From the NCBI GenBank assembly GCA_024640315.1, contig JAHEFF010000002.1, positions 62,001 through 126,000 of the forward strand: DNA of 64,000 bases. The letters are read 5' to 3'. This document shows positions 27,349 to 35,724 of the stretch, piece after piece (positions within the stretch are counted from its first letter, which is position 1; each line of letters begins with the position of its first letter). Under the pieces are notes generated by a model, which was given only the letters and a program-made list of their open reading frames with translations, was not told where the DNA came from and searched no databases. The translations under genes and the position numbers were made by a program. Origin of the DNA: Woeseiaceae bacterium. Lineage in GTDB: Bacteria > Pseudomonadota > Gammaproteobacteria > Steroidobacterales > Woeseiaceae.

Positions 27349-28212
27349 CTAGCGAAAACGAGTGCAGCGTTCGGTCAGCAGCTTCTGAATTGCGGCGACG
27401 TCTTCGTTCATCAAATAATCGTTCTGGTCTTTCCAGCCTGTCAGCATGGCCAGGTTGCGCTCGTTGACCACCAGGTAGTCCGCGCTTTCCTGCAACTCCA
27501 CTTCCCATCCGGGAATCGCAATGACCGATCGAATACGAACGTCGTGCCCGGTGACCTTGCGAAGTTCCCGGGCAAGTTGCCGAGATTTGGCGCCGCTCCT
27601 GGCGACCGAAACCGCCTCGTTTCCAGGCGCAAACATAAGTTGATCGCCCTTCAATCGGACCCTGTTGTCCTTTGATGGCTGTCGTGCGATGACACTGATG
27701 GCATAGATCCCCTGTAGTCCGACGACGACATTGTCAATCGTGTCGTCCAGGCAGGAAACGTCATGAAACACGCGATTGCTATGCGACGTCAGTTTCTGCA
27801 GAGAATGTCCCGTTGCCATGTTTGCGTCGCGGACAAAGAGCAGTCTGCGACGTTCCAGGAAAATTCGGATCAGTCGGTAGAGAACAGCACCTGCCGCAAT
27901 AATCAGCACAACGAGAACGATGATCAATTGCCAGGCTGGCACATCATCGAAGATTCCGGTGGGTGGTAGCAGATATGAAATGCAAAAGATGACGGTGAAG
28001 ACCAGCGCCGAAACAAGGTAGACGGATTGTTCCCGACCGAGTTTTTCATGTTCATCACGAAATCTTTGGGCGGGCTCGCGCATGATGCTCTGCGGGAAGC
28101 GCGTGGTGGCGGCGGCTTGAGTAAATGTCGTCCAGGACCTGATGACGAGCAGGAATATTGTGGCACTGACTAGTGCAATCGTTGCTGCGCCGCTTAGTAC
28201 AGTCAGATCCAT
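27349..28212 (-). CDS. Membrane protein with a NERD-like domain
   Basis: About 287 residues from ATG 28212 (MDLTVLSGAATIALV), with three hydrophobic segments in the first 115 residues and a C-terminal soluble part. The core NVVVGLQGIYAISVIARQP resembles the NERD (nuclease-related) strand that normally reads GxxGVFVIEVK. Here the catalytic acid and lysine positions appear replaced, so nuclease activity is doubtful. The longest frame reaches 28323 but would place a perfect CRP palindrome inside the coding part; the shorter start carries AGGA upstream. It is divergent from the DUF2799 lipoprotein gene. Confidence 0.65.
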   Translation of the reverse strand: MDLTVLSGAATIALVSATIFLLVIRSWTTFTQAAATTRFPQSIMREPAQRFRDEHEKLGREQSVYLVSALVFTVIFCISYLLPPTGIFDDVPAWQLIIVLVVLIIAAGAVLYRLIRIFLERRRLLFVRDANMATGHSLQKLTSHSNRVFHDVSCLDDTIDNVVVGLQGIYAISVIARQPSKDNRVRLKGDQLMFAPGNEAVSVARSGAKSRQLARELRKVTGHDVRIRSVIAIPGWEVELQESADYLVVNERNLAMLTGWKDQNDYLMNEDVAAIQKLLTERCTRFR

Positions 28213-28278
28213 CTGGCCAGAATCCTGCGAAATCTGTTCGGGAGAAATGCAATTTAGCGTCCGACGTGGCGCTTTCAC

Positions 28279-28294
28279 TGTGACCTGGGTCACA
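28279..28294. promoter_or_regulatory. Perfect CRP/Vfr-type operator
   Basis: TGTGA-CCTGGG-TCACA matches the CRP consensus half sites exactly, with the required six-base spacer. It lies about 70 bases upstream of the NERD-like gene start (28212) on the minus strand and about 150 bases upstream of the DUF2799 gene, in their shared divergent region. A cAMP-CRP regulated promoter on either side is the natural reading. No CRP gene with a helix-turn-helix is in the window. Confidence 0.6.
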
Positions 28295-28351
28295 TTGACG
28301 GGTTTCCGGAGGCCCTGAAACATCTGGCCTCTGCGGATGTCCCGGCGTTAC

Positions 28352-28365
28352 GTGAAGCTGATCAC
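28352..28365. promoter_or_regulatory. Second CRP-like palindrome
   Basis: GTGA-AGCTGA-TCAC repeats the CRP core with the same six-base spacer, 72 bases centre to centre from the perfect site, which is close to seven helical turns. It is about 80 bases upstream of the DUF2799 start codon and so could serve that promoter. Confidence 0.45.
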
Positions 28366-28444
28366 AGTCGATTTCCCAAGCGCGCTGCTAATTTAGCGTG
28401 GGTCAATTACCTGAAGCCTCTGGCTTCACATAGCGGAGCGCAAG

Positions 28445-29077
28445 ATGAATAGCAGACTGGCAGGCATAATTTCGATCGCTGCACTACTCGCTTTGAGCGG
28501 CTGTGCGTCGATGAGCGCCGATGAGTGCGCCATGAGCGACTGGCACACGATCGGATACGAAGATGGTGCGATGGGTTATACAGCGGATCAATTAGGCAAT
28601 CGTCGTAAAGCATGCGCCAAACATGGTGTTGCGCCGGATTTTGAAGCTTACAAGGCCGGCCGCAGTGAAGGATTGCGGCAGTACTGCCAGCCATCGCGTG
28701 GCTTCAATGTCGGCGCCAGCGGCGCGCGGTACAACGGCGTGTGTCCTGGTGACATGGAGCCGGATTTTGTCGACGCCTACAATTCCGGGCACAAACTCTA
28801 CAACCTGCGTTCCAGTGTGAATTCGGCGAATTACCAGATTAATGCGAGGAAGGCAGAGCTTGAGAAAACCGAAGATCGAATCCGCCAGGTTGAGGCAGAT
28901 CTTATCAGCAGCGAAACGTCCGCCCAGGACAGGGTGCTGTTGCTTGTCGATCTGAAAGACCTGGCCGAAAGGACAGGGGAGCTTGACGCGGAGATCGTTG
29001 AGCTGGTCGAGGAGCGTGCTGTTCATGAGCTGCAGCTCGCTCAATACGAGGCAATGATTGCCGACGCCAATTACTAA
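28445..29077 (+). CDS. DUF2799 family lipoprotein
   Basis: 210 residues. The lipobox LALSGC places the acylated cysteine at residue 20, followed by SMSAD, so an outer-membrane destination is likely. The mature part has the DUF2799 pattern (WHTIGYEDGAMG, YKAGRSEGLRQYCQP, YNSGHKLYNL), then a coiled coil (about 120-205; KAELEKTEDRIRQVEADL). ATG 28445 follows CGGAG. Function of the family is unknown. Followed by a strong terminator. Two CRP-like sites lie upstream. Confidence 0.85.
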   Translation: MNSRLAGIISIAALLALSGCASMSADECAMSDWHTIGYEDGAMGYTADQLGNRRKACAKHGVAPDFEAYKAGRSEGLRQYCQPSRGFNVGASGARYNGVCPGDMEPDFVDAYNSGHKLYNLRSSVNSANYQINARKAELEKTEDRIRQVEADLISSETSAQDRVLLLVDLKDLAERTGELDAEIVELVEERAVHELQLAQYEAMIADANY

Positions 29078-29095
29078 TTGGCACGCAATCGATAT

Positions 29096-29127
29096 GGGGT
29101 CGCAGACCTGGTCTGCGGCCCTTTTTA
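29096..29127 (+). terminator. Rho-independent terminator after the DUF2799 gene
   Basis: GGGTCGCAGAC pairs with GTCTGCGGCCC around a short loop, giving an 11-bp stem with one G.U pair, followed by TTTTT at 29122-29126. It starts 18 bases after the stop codon. On the minus strand the hairpin lacks a following T run, so it is directional. Confidence 0.85.
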
Positions 29128-29131
29128 CTTT

Positions 29132-29548
29132 CTAGGTGAAGAAATCGTCGGGTGGCTCATCCCGACGCTCGCGACCTTTGCGTTTTTCCGCTTCATAACT
29201 GCCGGTCGATCCGCCGCCAAATCCCGGCGTATATGGATTACGACGGTCGTCTCCGGCACGCCTGTCAGCGTGATGCACGAACTTGCAGTTGCATTCCAGT
29301 ACATCGCAGCCGGCCAGAGGTATTTTCGGTGCGGCACCGGACAGGAAACGCCTGCCCTTCATGTCCTTTGCTGCAGCACATGCGTTGTTCGAATATTTGA
29401 TTGAGACCGCGTGGAACTTGCTGTTTGGCTTGGTGCCGGCCTTGCGACGCTCGTCCGGGCGTTTGTTTTCCCTGGTGCCACGACTCCTGATGAACAGGTA
29501 CAGCACGATCAATGCCGCAACTGCGATCATACTGGTTACGACTGCCAT
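29132..29548 (-). CDS. Membrane-anchored cysteine-containing hypothetical protein
   Basis: 138 residues: one N-terminal membrane segment (VVTSMIAVAALIVLYLFI), then a soluble part with FHAVSIKYSNNACAAAKDMKG, RRFLSGAAPKIPLAGC, CDVLECNCKFVHHADRR and a basic/acidic C terminus ending DEPPDDFFT. The four cysteines and paired histidines suggest metal binding or a disulphide. AGGGAG lies six bases before ATG 29548. I do not recognise a named family, though the CDxxxCxCxFxHHxDRR pattern looks conserved rather than random. Weak overlapping plus-strand frames in the same place were set aside. Confidence 0.65.
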   Translation of the reverse strand: MAVVTSMIAVAALIVLYLFIRSRGTRENKRPDERRKAGTKPNSKFHAVSIKYSNNACAAAKDMKGRRFLSGAAPKIPLAGCDVLECNCKFVHHADRRAGDDRRNPYTPGFGGGSTGSYEAEKRKGRERRDEPPDDFFT

Positions 29549-29654
29549 ACTCGCTCCCTTGAACCCCGACTCCGCGCCTGCACACTACTGTAGCTTTATC
29601 CGGGTTGCATCGCACCTGTCATGGCGACATATTGCGCCGTGTCGAGGAGGAAAA

Positions 29655-29711
29655 GTGACCTATAAATAGGTTTAAAAACATAGTGTTATATTATAAATCT
29701 AATGTTAAATA
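29655..29711. other. Strongly AT-rich patch with palindrome
   Basis: A run of about 57 bases made almost only of A and T, in clear contrast to the GC-rich surroundings. It includes the 12-base palindrome CCTATAAATAGG and, on the minus strand, TATAAT. It lies just past the acylase stop and upstream of the 138-aa gene, both minus strand. It may hold the promoter of the latter or be a recent insertion scar. Confidence 0.4.
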
Positions 29712-32012
29712 TTACTTCGGTGTGAGATCGATTCTGAATGCCTGATGTTCCAGTACTTTCTCACGACTGTAAAGCAACGGGAAAGAGCGATCCTCCGCCC
29801 AGCCTTGTAAAAGGTTGTCATAAAACGGTGAGCGGGGGTCACCCGATTGTCCAGGTACATTGGTCATCGTCGCGGCATCCCAGTTGCCGACATCAAGGAC
29901 CTGGCGGTAAGAAGCGCCATGGTCTACGCGGAGTGCAGGCGAATAAAAGGAAGTGTTGTTGGTCGTATGCATACTCCCGCCGCGCGGGTAGGTCGGGTAT
30001 GCCATTTGTTCCGCCAGTTCACCGCTGGCGAGGTGCAGAAGCGGGTGCGTGAAACGGGTTCGGTGTATGGAACCCCAGGCCCACACGGACGGGTCGTCAC
30101 CCAATACGGTGCTGGCGTCAGCGTACGCAGCATCAAGCGTGGGTCCGATTAGCTCGATAAAGTTCGGCTGTGCCAGTAACTCAATCAGCTCACGATGGTC
30201 GATCGAAGCGACGAGTCCCGGCTCCTCAGGTAACAGCTCGACCGCTATCGCGGGTCGCAAGTGCCGGTACATCCAGATCATATAAAGTGCACCCGGCCCG
30301 GAGTCCAGGGAGAGTACGCCGTCCCAGGATTTCAACATGCGAGCGGCCGGCCCCGACAATGTGTCGGGGATCCGGCGAATGATTTCAGGAGCGAGCAGAG
30401 ATTGGTAATCTCTTTGCAGCACGGTTGAATCATTGAGGCCGTATGTCCGTTTTTCCTCCAGGAATTGCCACATCCGCGTATAACGCCAGGGTTCGACCCA
30501 TTCGAATCCCATCGGGTACTGATTGATTGGGTAATTGGCCGGCAGGTTCATCGAATTTGCAGTACCGGTGAAACCGCGCGCCGGATTGTATTCGACCGGC
30601 AATACGTCCATGTCATGGAACCCGTCCCATTCATAGCGGCCATCTCCCGGCACTGGCAACAGGCCGTCCCAGTTCGGCCGATTGGGAAACAGACCGGCCG
30701 GCTTGTAGCCTATGTTGCCCTCAACATCCGCGTATACCTGGTTTTCGGACGGTGCGCCCCAACGATTCAGCGCACCGAGGAACTCACGCCAGTTGGCGGC
30801 TCGCATGTATTCGACGCTGCCGAAGTACGGCGCCATGCCAGGCTCCAGCCATCCGGCGCGCACGGCGAAGGCCTTTTCTTCATTTTCGTAGATAACAGGT
30901 CCATGGCGAGTGAACGACATTGCGATAGTCGAATCAGCCTGGCCGCGTACTTTGACTTTCTCAGTGACCGTACGGAACGACAGCCAGCTATCGCCATAAC
31001 GGTATTTGTTGCCTTGCTTCTCGTAGACGTACAGATCTTCCTGGTCAATGGAGAATATTGTCAGACCGAATGCGATGCGGTCATTGTGGCCGATGGATAT
31101 GCCAGGCAACGAAGGTTCGCCGGCGCCGATGACATTCATGCCCGGGGCAACGAGATGAGAGATATAGCGCAAAGAAGGAACCGAGTGCCCGCGATGGGGA
31201 TCGTTTGCGAGGATTGGGCGACCGGTTGACGTACGCGATGGCGAGATTACCCAGTTGTTGCTGCCATCCAGCCGGTTCTGAAGCTCGAAATCGGGGCTGG
31301 ATCTGGCCGCTGCCTGATCCGGAAAAGTGACGCCGGAACGCGCCAGGGAGTAAGTTCGAAGAACGTCAGCCGGTATCTCGCAGGGATCGAGTCCGTCCGG
31401 GATCTCCGTCGTCCAATCCGGTTCGAGCCTGGTCCAGATTGCGGCGGTGTCCAGGTCGGCAAGGCAGGCGATCCTGGCACGCCCGACTTCGTTGCCTACA
31501 TTCCGGAGCAGCCCATGACTGCGAATCCTGACGACATCAGCCGCATGCCAGCGGGCGGGTTCGTAACCAAGAAGTCCGAATTCGGGCGGCATCAGCTCCG
31601 GATTGGTGCCGATCAAGTCAATGTAGGCGTTTATGCCGGCTGTGAATGATTCTGCGATCTTTTTGGCGTCCGACCCATAGGCGAGCCACTCGCGGTACAT
31701 GTCACCGCGATACATAAAGAGACGATTGGCGCGATCCTGTTCGACGTAGTCCTCACCGAAGACTTCTGATAAATGCCCGAGACCGCGGCGACGCCAGGTG
31801 TCGATCTGCCACAGGCGATCGCGGGCCGCATTGAATCCCTGCACAAAGAATGCGTCGTAGTGCGTATTTGCATAGATGTGCGGTACGCCCCATTCATCGA
31901 CAATTATGTCGGCGGGTTTCTCCAGGCCACTGACCGCATAGGACCTGTCCTGTGCCGCTGCCGTAGCGGCCAGCAGGGCCGCCGTAAAGAACACCGGTAT
32001 TGTGGATTTCAT
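29712..32012 (-). CDS. Penicillin acylase family protein (N-terminal nucleophile amidase)
   Basis: 766 residues with signal peptide (MKSTIPVFFTAALLAATAAAQ), so periplasmic. Alpha-chain features DEWGVPHIYANTHYDAFFVQG and AARDRLWQ are followed by a spacer and the autocatalytic site GSNNWVISPSR. Ser 251 would become the N-terminal nucleophile of the beta chain, as in penicillin G, cephalosporin and acyl-homoserine-lactone acylases. Beta-chain motifs LANDPHRG and HNDRIAFGLT are present. Substrate is unknown; amide-linked acyl compounds are expected. The start overlaps the upstream HAD gene stop (ATGA), so the two are one transcript. Confidence 0.93.
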   Translation of the reverse strand: MKSTIPVFFTAALLAATAAAQDRSYAVSGLEKPADIIVDEWGVPHIYANTHYDAFFVQGFNAARDRLWQIDTWRRRGLGHLSEVFGEDYVEQDRANRLFMYRGDMYREWLAYGSDAKKIAESFTAGINAYIDLIGTNPELMPPEFGLLGYEPARWHAADVVRIRSHGLLRNVGNEVGRARIACLADLDTAAIWTRLEPDWTTEIPDGLDPCEIPADVLRTYSLARSGVTFPDQAAARSSPDFELQNRLDGSNNWVISPSRTSTGRPILANDPHRGHSVPSLRYISHLVAPGMNVIGAGEPSLPGISIGHNDRIAFGLTIFSIDQEDLYVYEKQGNKYRYGDSWLSFRTVTEKVKVRGQADSTIAMSFTRHGPVIYENEEKAFAVRAGWLEPGMAPYFGSVEYMRAANWREFLGALNRWGAPSENQVYADVEGNIGYKPAGLFPNRPNWDGLLPVPGDGRYEWDGFHDMDVLPVEYNPARGFTGTANSMNLPANYPINQYPMGFEWVEPWRYTRMWQFLEEKRTYGLNDSTVLQRDYQSLLAPEIIRRIPDTLSGPAARMLKSWDGVLSLDSGPGALYMIWMYRHLRPAIAVELLPEEPGLVASIDHRELIELLAQPNFIELIGPTLDAAYADASTVLGDDPSVWAWGSIHRTRFTHPLLHLASGELAEQMAYPTYPRGGSMHTTNNTSFYSPALRVDHGASYRQVLDVGNWDAATMTNVPGQSGDPRSPFYDNLLQGWAEDRSFPLLYSREKVLEHQAFRIDLTPK

Positions 32013-32671
32013 AAGTACAGCTCCAGTAATTCCTGAGGCGCATGGACGAGGTGGTCCGGCCGTGCGTTTTCAAGCTCGTCAATGTCGCCGAAGCCCCAAC
32101 TTACCCCGGTGGAGCGGATTCCATTGATTTTTGCAGCTTCAATGTCGACCGCCCGATCGCCGATCATGACCGCGCTGGCGGCATCGATACCGCCGCAAAC
32201 GAGGCGCTCCAGTTGCATGAATTTCTTGATGTGAACGTCTCCGCCATCGACAAATTCAAAATAAGATCCAAGCCCGAACATGTCGACAATCTTCACGGCA
32301 TAGTCGGCCCGCTTGGACGTGCAAACGCCCATTCGGTAGCCGCCGGTAGCCAGTGCTTCGAGCGACTCCGGGATGCACGGGTAAATTATGTTTTCGGCGA
32401 ATCCGACGTCAGCATATCGCTCGCGGTACCTGTCGATCAGCTCAATCATTCGGCCTTCGGGAAGCGTGCCCAAAAAGTGTTCGAATATTTCGGCGAGCGG
32501 CGGGCCGATCATTTGCCGAACGTCGTCTGACGTGACCGCTTCGTAGCCGAACGACTCGAGCGCAAAATTAATGCATCGGGAAATCCCGACGGACGGATCA
32601 CTAATAGTGCCATCCAGATCGAATATCAGTGTTCGATGCTTCACACACAACAGAGTAAAGGGGGCGTGCAT
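32009..32671 (-). CDS. HAD family hydrolase, phosphoglycolate-phosphatase-like
   Basis: 220 residues, cytoplasmic. HAD motif I is LIFDLDGTISDP, motif II lies near GVCTSKRADYA, and motifs III/IV around VMIGDRAVDIEAAKINGIRSTGVSWGFG. The cap is the small helical type of the Gph/PGP branch. Probable small-molecule phosphatase; substrate unknown. Start 32671 is the longest; an in-frame GTG at 32644 begins just before motif I and is possible. It is upstream of, and coupled to, the acylase. Confidence 0.85.
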   Translation of the reverse strand: MHAPFTLLCVKHRTLIFDLDGTISDPSVGISRCINFALESFGYEAVTSDDVRQMIGPPLAEIFEHFLGTLPEGRMIELIDRYRERYADVGFAENIIYPCIPESLEALATGGYRMGVCTSKRADYAVKIVDMFGLGSYFEFVDGGDVHIKKFMQLERLVCGGIDAASAVMIGDRAVDIEAAKINGIRSTGVSWGFGDIDELENARPDHLVHAPQELLELYL

Positions 32672-32772
32672 TACAAGTCAAAACGGTGTGGCCAGCGCAG
32701 GTCGTCTTCGGCTAGCGGCATCAACCTGTTTCAGGTATCGTCGCCGGGTCTCCGCAAAAAAAAGAGCAAAAA

Positions 32773-34068
32773 ATGAAGAGACCTTCCGGTTTACTTACAA
32801 CACTGTTCCTGATGGCGGCTGCCGTTGCGTCCGCAGAACCGACTGCTTTCGTCGGCGCTACCATCATGCCCGTGGCGGATGCGCCGATCGATAATGGTGT
32901 GCTGGTGATCGACGGTGGCAAGATTGTCGCTATCGGCGCTGGCGTTCGCGTACCAAGAAACGCAGAAGTTGTCGATGTCGCTGGCAAGGTGATCGTGCCG
33001 GGCTTTGTCGATACCCACAGCCACATCGGAGAGCCAGCCGGTGCGGACCGATCTTCGCCGATTCAACCGGAAGCGAGGGTGCTCGATTCAATTAATGTGC
33101 GCGACGCCGGCTTTAAGCGGGCGTTGGCAGGGGGAATTACAACCGTCAACCTGATGTCTGGTTCGGGTCACCTCATGAGTGGTCAGACGATCTACGTCAA
33201 GTTGCGGGAAGGTAACTCGATCGAATCGATTGCCTACAAAAAAGACGACGGTAGCGTCGATGGCGGGATGAAAATGGCCAATGGCACAAATCCCCGTCGT
33301 GATCCCCCATTCCCCGGAACGCGGGGCAAGTCAGCCGCGCTGGTTCGCCAGAAATATGTTGCGGCCCAGGAATACATGGCAAAAATAGAACGCGCCGACG
33401 GTGATGCGGAGAAGATGCCGGAGCGTGACCTGGCCATGGAAGCGCTGGTCGAAGTACTGAACGGCGAGCGAATTGTCCATCATCACACTCATCGCCATGA
33501 CGATATTCTCACTGTGCTGAGGCTGCAGCAGGAGTTTGGATTTCGTGTTGTGCTGCATCACGTCAGCGAGGCGCATCGGGTCGCTAAGGAAATAGCCGCT
33601 GCCAATGCGCCGGTTTCCCTGATTATGATCGACAGCCCCGGTGGAAAACTGGAAGCGCAGTACATCGACTTTGAAAACGCGCCGGCGCTTGAGCGGGCGG
33701 GAGCGAACGTCGGTTTTCATACCGACGACTACATTACTGACTCACGGCTATTCATGCGCATGGCAGCACTTGGCGTGCGTGCCGGAATGTCGCGTGAGAC
33801 AGCACTACGCGCGCTCACACTCGCGGGCGCCGAAATGCTCGACCTCGATGATCGTATTGGCACGCTGGAGCGTGGTAAGGATGCCGACTTCGTCATACTG
33901 TCGGGAGACCCGCTGAGCGTCTACACACGTGTGCAGGAAACCTGGGTCGAAGGTGTGAAACGATTTGATCTCGATGATCCTGACGACAGGGCCGTCGCGG
34001 AAGGTGGCTTTGGCGCATTACAACCATCGTTTGTTCATGAGTTCCACGGCTACGAGGAGGGTCACTGA
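32773..34068 (+). CDS. Exported metal-dependent amidohydrolase
   Basis: 431 residues. Signal peptide MKRPSGLLTTLFLMAAAVASA, then the amidohydrolase beta-sandwich (VLVIDGGKIVAIGAG, VIVPGFVDTHSHIG) with the metal pair His 82/His 84. Further ligands are probably in the HHHTHRHDDI stretch, in VLHHVSEAHR, and in the FHTDDYITD stretch. C-terminal GTLERGKDADFVILSGDPL is typical. It belongs to the imidazolonepropionase-like branch, which includes exported peptidases. ATG 32773 follows an A-rich tract. The next gene is a paralogue overlapping by one base. Confidence 0.9.
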   Translation: MKRPSGLLTTLFLMAAAVASAEPTAFVGATIMPVADAPIDNGVLVIDGGKIVAIGAGVRVPRNAEVVDVAGKVIVPGFVDTHSHIGEPAGADRSSPIQPEARVLDSINVRDAGFKRALAGGITTVNLMSGSGHLMSGQTIYVKLREGNSIESIAYKKDDGSVDGGMKMANGTNPRRDPPFPGTRGKSAALVRQKYVAAQEYMAKIERADGDAEKMPERDLAMEALVEVLNGERIVHHHTHRHDDILTVLRLQQEFGFRVVLHHVSEAHRVAKEIAAANAPVSLIMIDSPGGKLEAQYIDFENAPALERAGANVGFHTDDYITDSRLFMRMAALGVRAGMSRETALRALTLAGAEMLDLDDRIGTLERGKDADFVILSGDPLSVYTRVQETWVEGVKRFDLDDPDDRAVAEGGFGALQPSFVHEFHGYEEGH

Positions 34069-35306
34069 TGAAACTTCTGAGTAGACTTCTGACTGTATGC
34101 CTTGTTTGCGGTGTCTCTGTTTCGGTGATGGCATCTGACATTGCCGTGCGTGGCGATCGTGTATATACGGCCGCGGGTGGCCCGATTGAAAACGGTGTCG
34201 TCATTGTCCGTGATGGAAAGATCGCTGCTGTTGGACCGGCAGGTGATGTCGCTATTCCCGACGGCATGGTTGTGGTCGATGCGGCAGTGGTAACGCCTGG
34301 ACTCATTGATGCTCATACGGTGGTTGGCATGGTCGGTTTCCTTAGTCAGGATAACGATCAGGATTATCTTGAGCGATCAGCGGCGATTCAGCCCGAATTG
34401 CGGGCTATCGACGCCTACAATGCCCGCGAACCCCTCATCGAATGGCTACGTACATTTGGCGTTACGACCATTCACAGCGGCCACGGGCCCGGCGAAATTA
34501 TTTCCGGTCAAACACTGATTGCCAAAACCACGGGCAACACCATCGCCGAGGCCGTTATCAACCCGGCGGCAATGGTTGCGGCCACGATGGGTGAGGGCGC
34601 GGTGATGTCCGGCAACGACGGTCGGAACACGCCGGGAACTCGAGGCAAGGTGGCTGCAATGTTGCGCACCGAGTTGTTAAACGCCCAGGCCTATGCCAAG
34701 AAGATTGCCGCTGCCGAAGACGATGATGAGAAGGAGCCGCCGGCGCGTGATCTGAAGCTGGAAGTGCTGGCTGGCGTCATTTCCGGTGAGATGCCGATGT
34801 TGGTTACTGCTCACCGGCACAATGACATCATGACGGCGCTTCGAATTGCTGAGGAATTCAATATACGCATGGTGCTCGATGGTGCATCCGAGGCCTACCT
34901 GCTTCTCGACGAGATCAAGGCGGCCGGTGTTCCGGTTATCGTGCATCCGGCAATGGCACGAGCGGGCGGCGAGCGCGAGAACCTGTCATTCACTACAGCA
35001 GAGAAATTGATCAATGCGGGCATTCCTACCGCATTTCAAAGTGGCTATGAAGGCTATGTGCCAAAGACCCGACTGGTCCTGTTTGAGGCGGCGATGACTC
35101 TGCCGCACGGACTGACCTTCGAGCAGGCGCTTGCGGCTATTACCATTGATGCGGCAAAAATTCTGGGCGTTGATGATCGGGTTGGCAGTATCGAGGTGGG
35201 CAAGGATGGCGACCTCGCGTTATACGACGGCGACCCGTTCGAATATACGAGTCACGCCGTCGGTACGATTATCGAAGGTGTGCAGGTCAGCGATCGTACG
35301 AAGTAG
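34068..35306 (+). CDS. Exported amidohydrolase paralogue with altered metal motif
   Basis: 412 residues with a signal peptide (MKLLSRLLTVCLVCGVSVSVMAS). The fold is the same as the gene before it, with GKIAAVGPAG, VTPGLIDAH and C-terminal GSIEVGKDGDLALYDGDPF. The first metal motif reads DAHTVVG, so the second His of HxH is Val 85, and the FHTDD motif of the partner is FQSGYEG here. It may be inactive alone and serve as a partner subunit, or use a different metal site. TGATG overlap and a GAGGAGGG site couple it to the upstream gene. Confidence 0.88.
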   Translation: MKLLSRLLTVCLVCGVSVSVMASDIAVRGDRVYTAAGGPIENGVVIVRDGKIAAVGPAGDVAIPDGMVVVDAAVVTPGLIDAHTVVGMVGFLSQDNDQDYLERSAAIQPELRAIDAYNAREPLIEWLRTFGVTTIHSGHGPGEIISGQTLIAKTTGNTIAEAVINPAAMVAATMGEGAVMSGNDGRNTPGTRGKVAAMLRTELLNAQAYAKKIAAAEDDDEKEPPARDLKLEVLAGVISGEMPMLVTAHRHNDIMTALRIAEEFNIRMVLDGASEAYLLLDEIKAAGVPVIVHPAMARAGGERENLSFTTAEKLINAGIPTAFQSGYEGYVPKTRLVLFEAAMTLPHGLTFEQALAAITIDAAKILGVDDRVGSIEVGKDGDLALYDGDPFEYTSHAVGTIIEGVQVSDRTK

Positions 35307-35341
35307 CGGCGAGCATTCCCGGGTCCATGGGACGGTAGTTG

Positions 35342-35713
35342 CTACCAGAGATTATTCCGTTTGGCGTAGCTGATGCACAGCCCGCCGACGAGCAGGAAGA
35401 ACCCACCATAGACCGGATAAAAGGCGGCGCCGAAAAAGGCGCCTGGCCTGGCGTCTGCCGCCCAGAACAACGCAAAAAACGTGTGACATGCCATAAGAAG
35501 GAATGTCCACAACAGCATGTGTTTTGCCCAGCGTTCGCCTTTAAGGCCGAAGCGCGCGAGGTTGCCGAAGTAGATGACGAGCAAAAGCACCATTGTCGGA
35601 ATGACGAAGTGTTTGCCGATGATGAATGTCTGCAGCACACCCAGGGCCGCGCCTGCTGCGAACAATGCCGCTAGAATTTCAAGTGAATTGTCGAGTGAAA
35701 ACGGCTTCTTCAT
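35342..35713 (-). CDS. Small integral membrane protein, unknown
   Basis: 123 residues with about four membrane segments (ILAALFAAGAALGVL, VIPTMVLLLVIYFGN, MLLWTFLLMACHTFFALF, VYGGFFLLVGGLCISY). An AAGGAT site precedes ATG 35713, which lies 11 bases after the M81 gene stop, so it is the second gene of that transcript. No family recognised. Confidence 0.7.
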   Translation of the reverse strand: MKKPFSLDNSLEILAALFAAGAALGVLQTFIIGKHFVIPTMVLLLVIYFGNLARFGLKGERWAKHMLLWTFLLMACHTFFALFWAADARPGAFFGAAFYPVYGGFFLLVGGLCISYAKRNNLW

Positions 35714-35724
35714 TTTTGATCCTT

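Noticed and set aside
29078..29404. Plus-strand frame directly after the DUF2799 gene
   Set aside because: It begins at a TTG right after the stop, runs through the terminator hairpin, and overlaps the better supported minus-strand gene at 29132-29548.
30465..31229. Plus-strand frame of 254 codons inside the acylase gene
   Set aside because: Antisense to a full-length penicillin-acylase gene with intact motifs, and no ribosome binding site.
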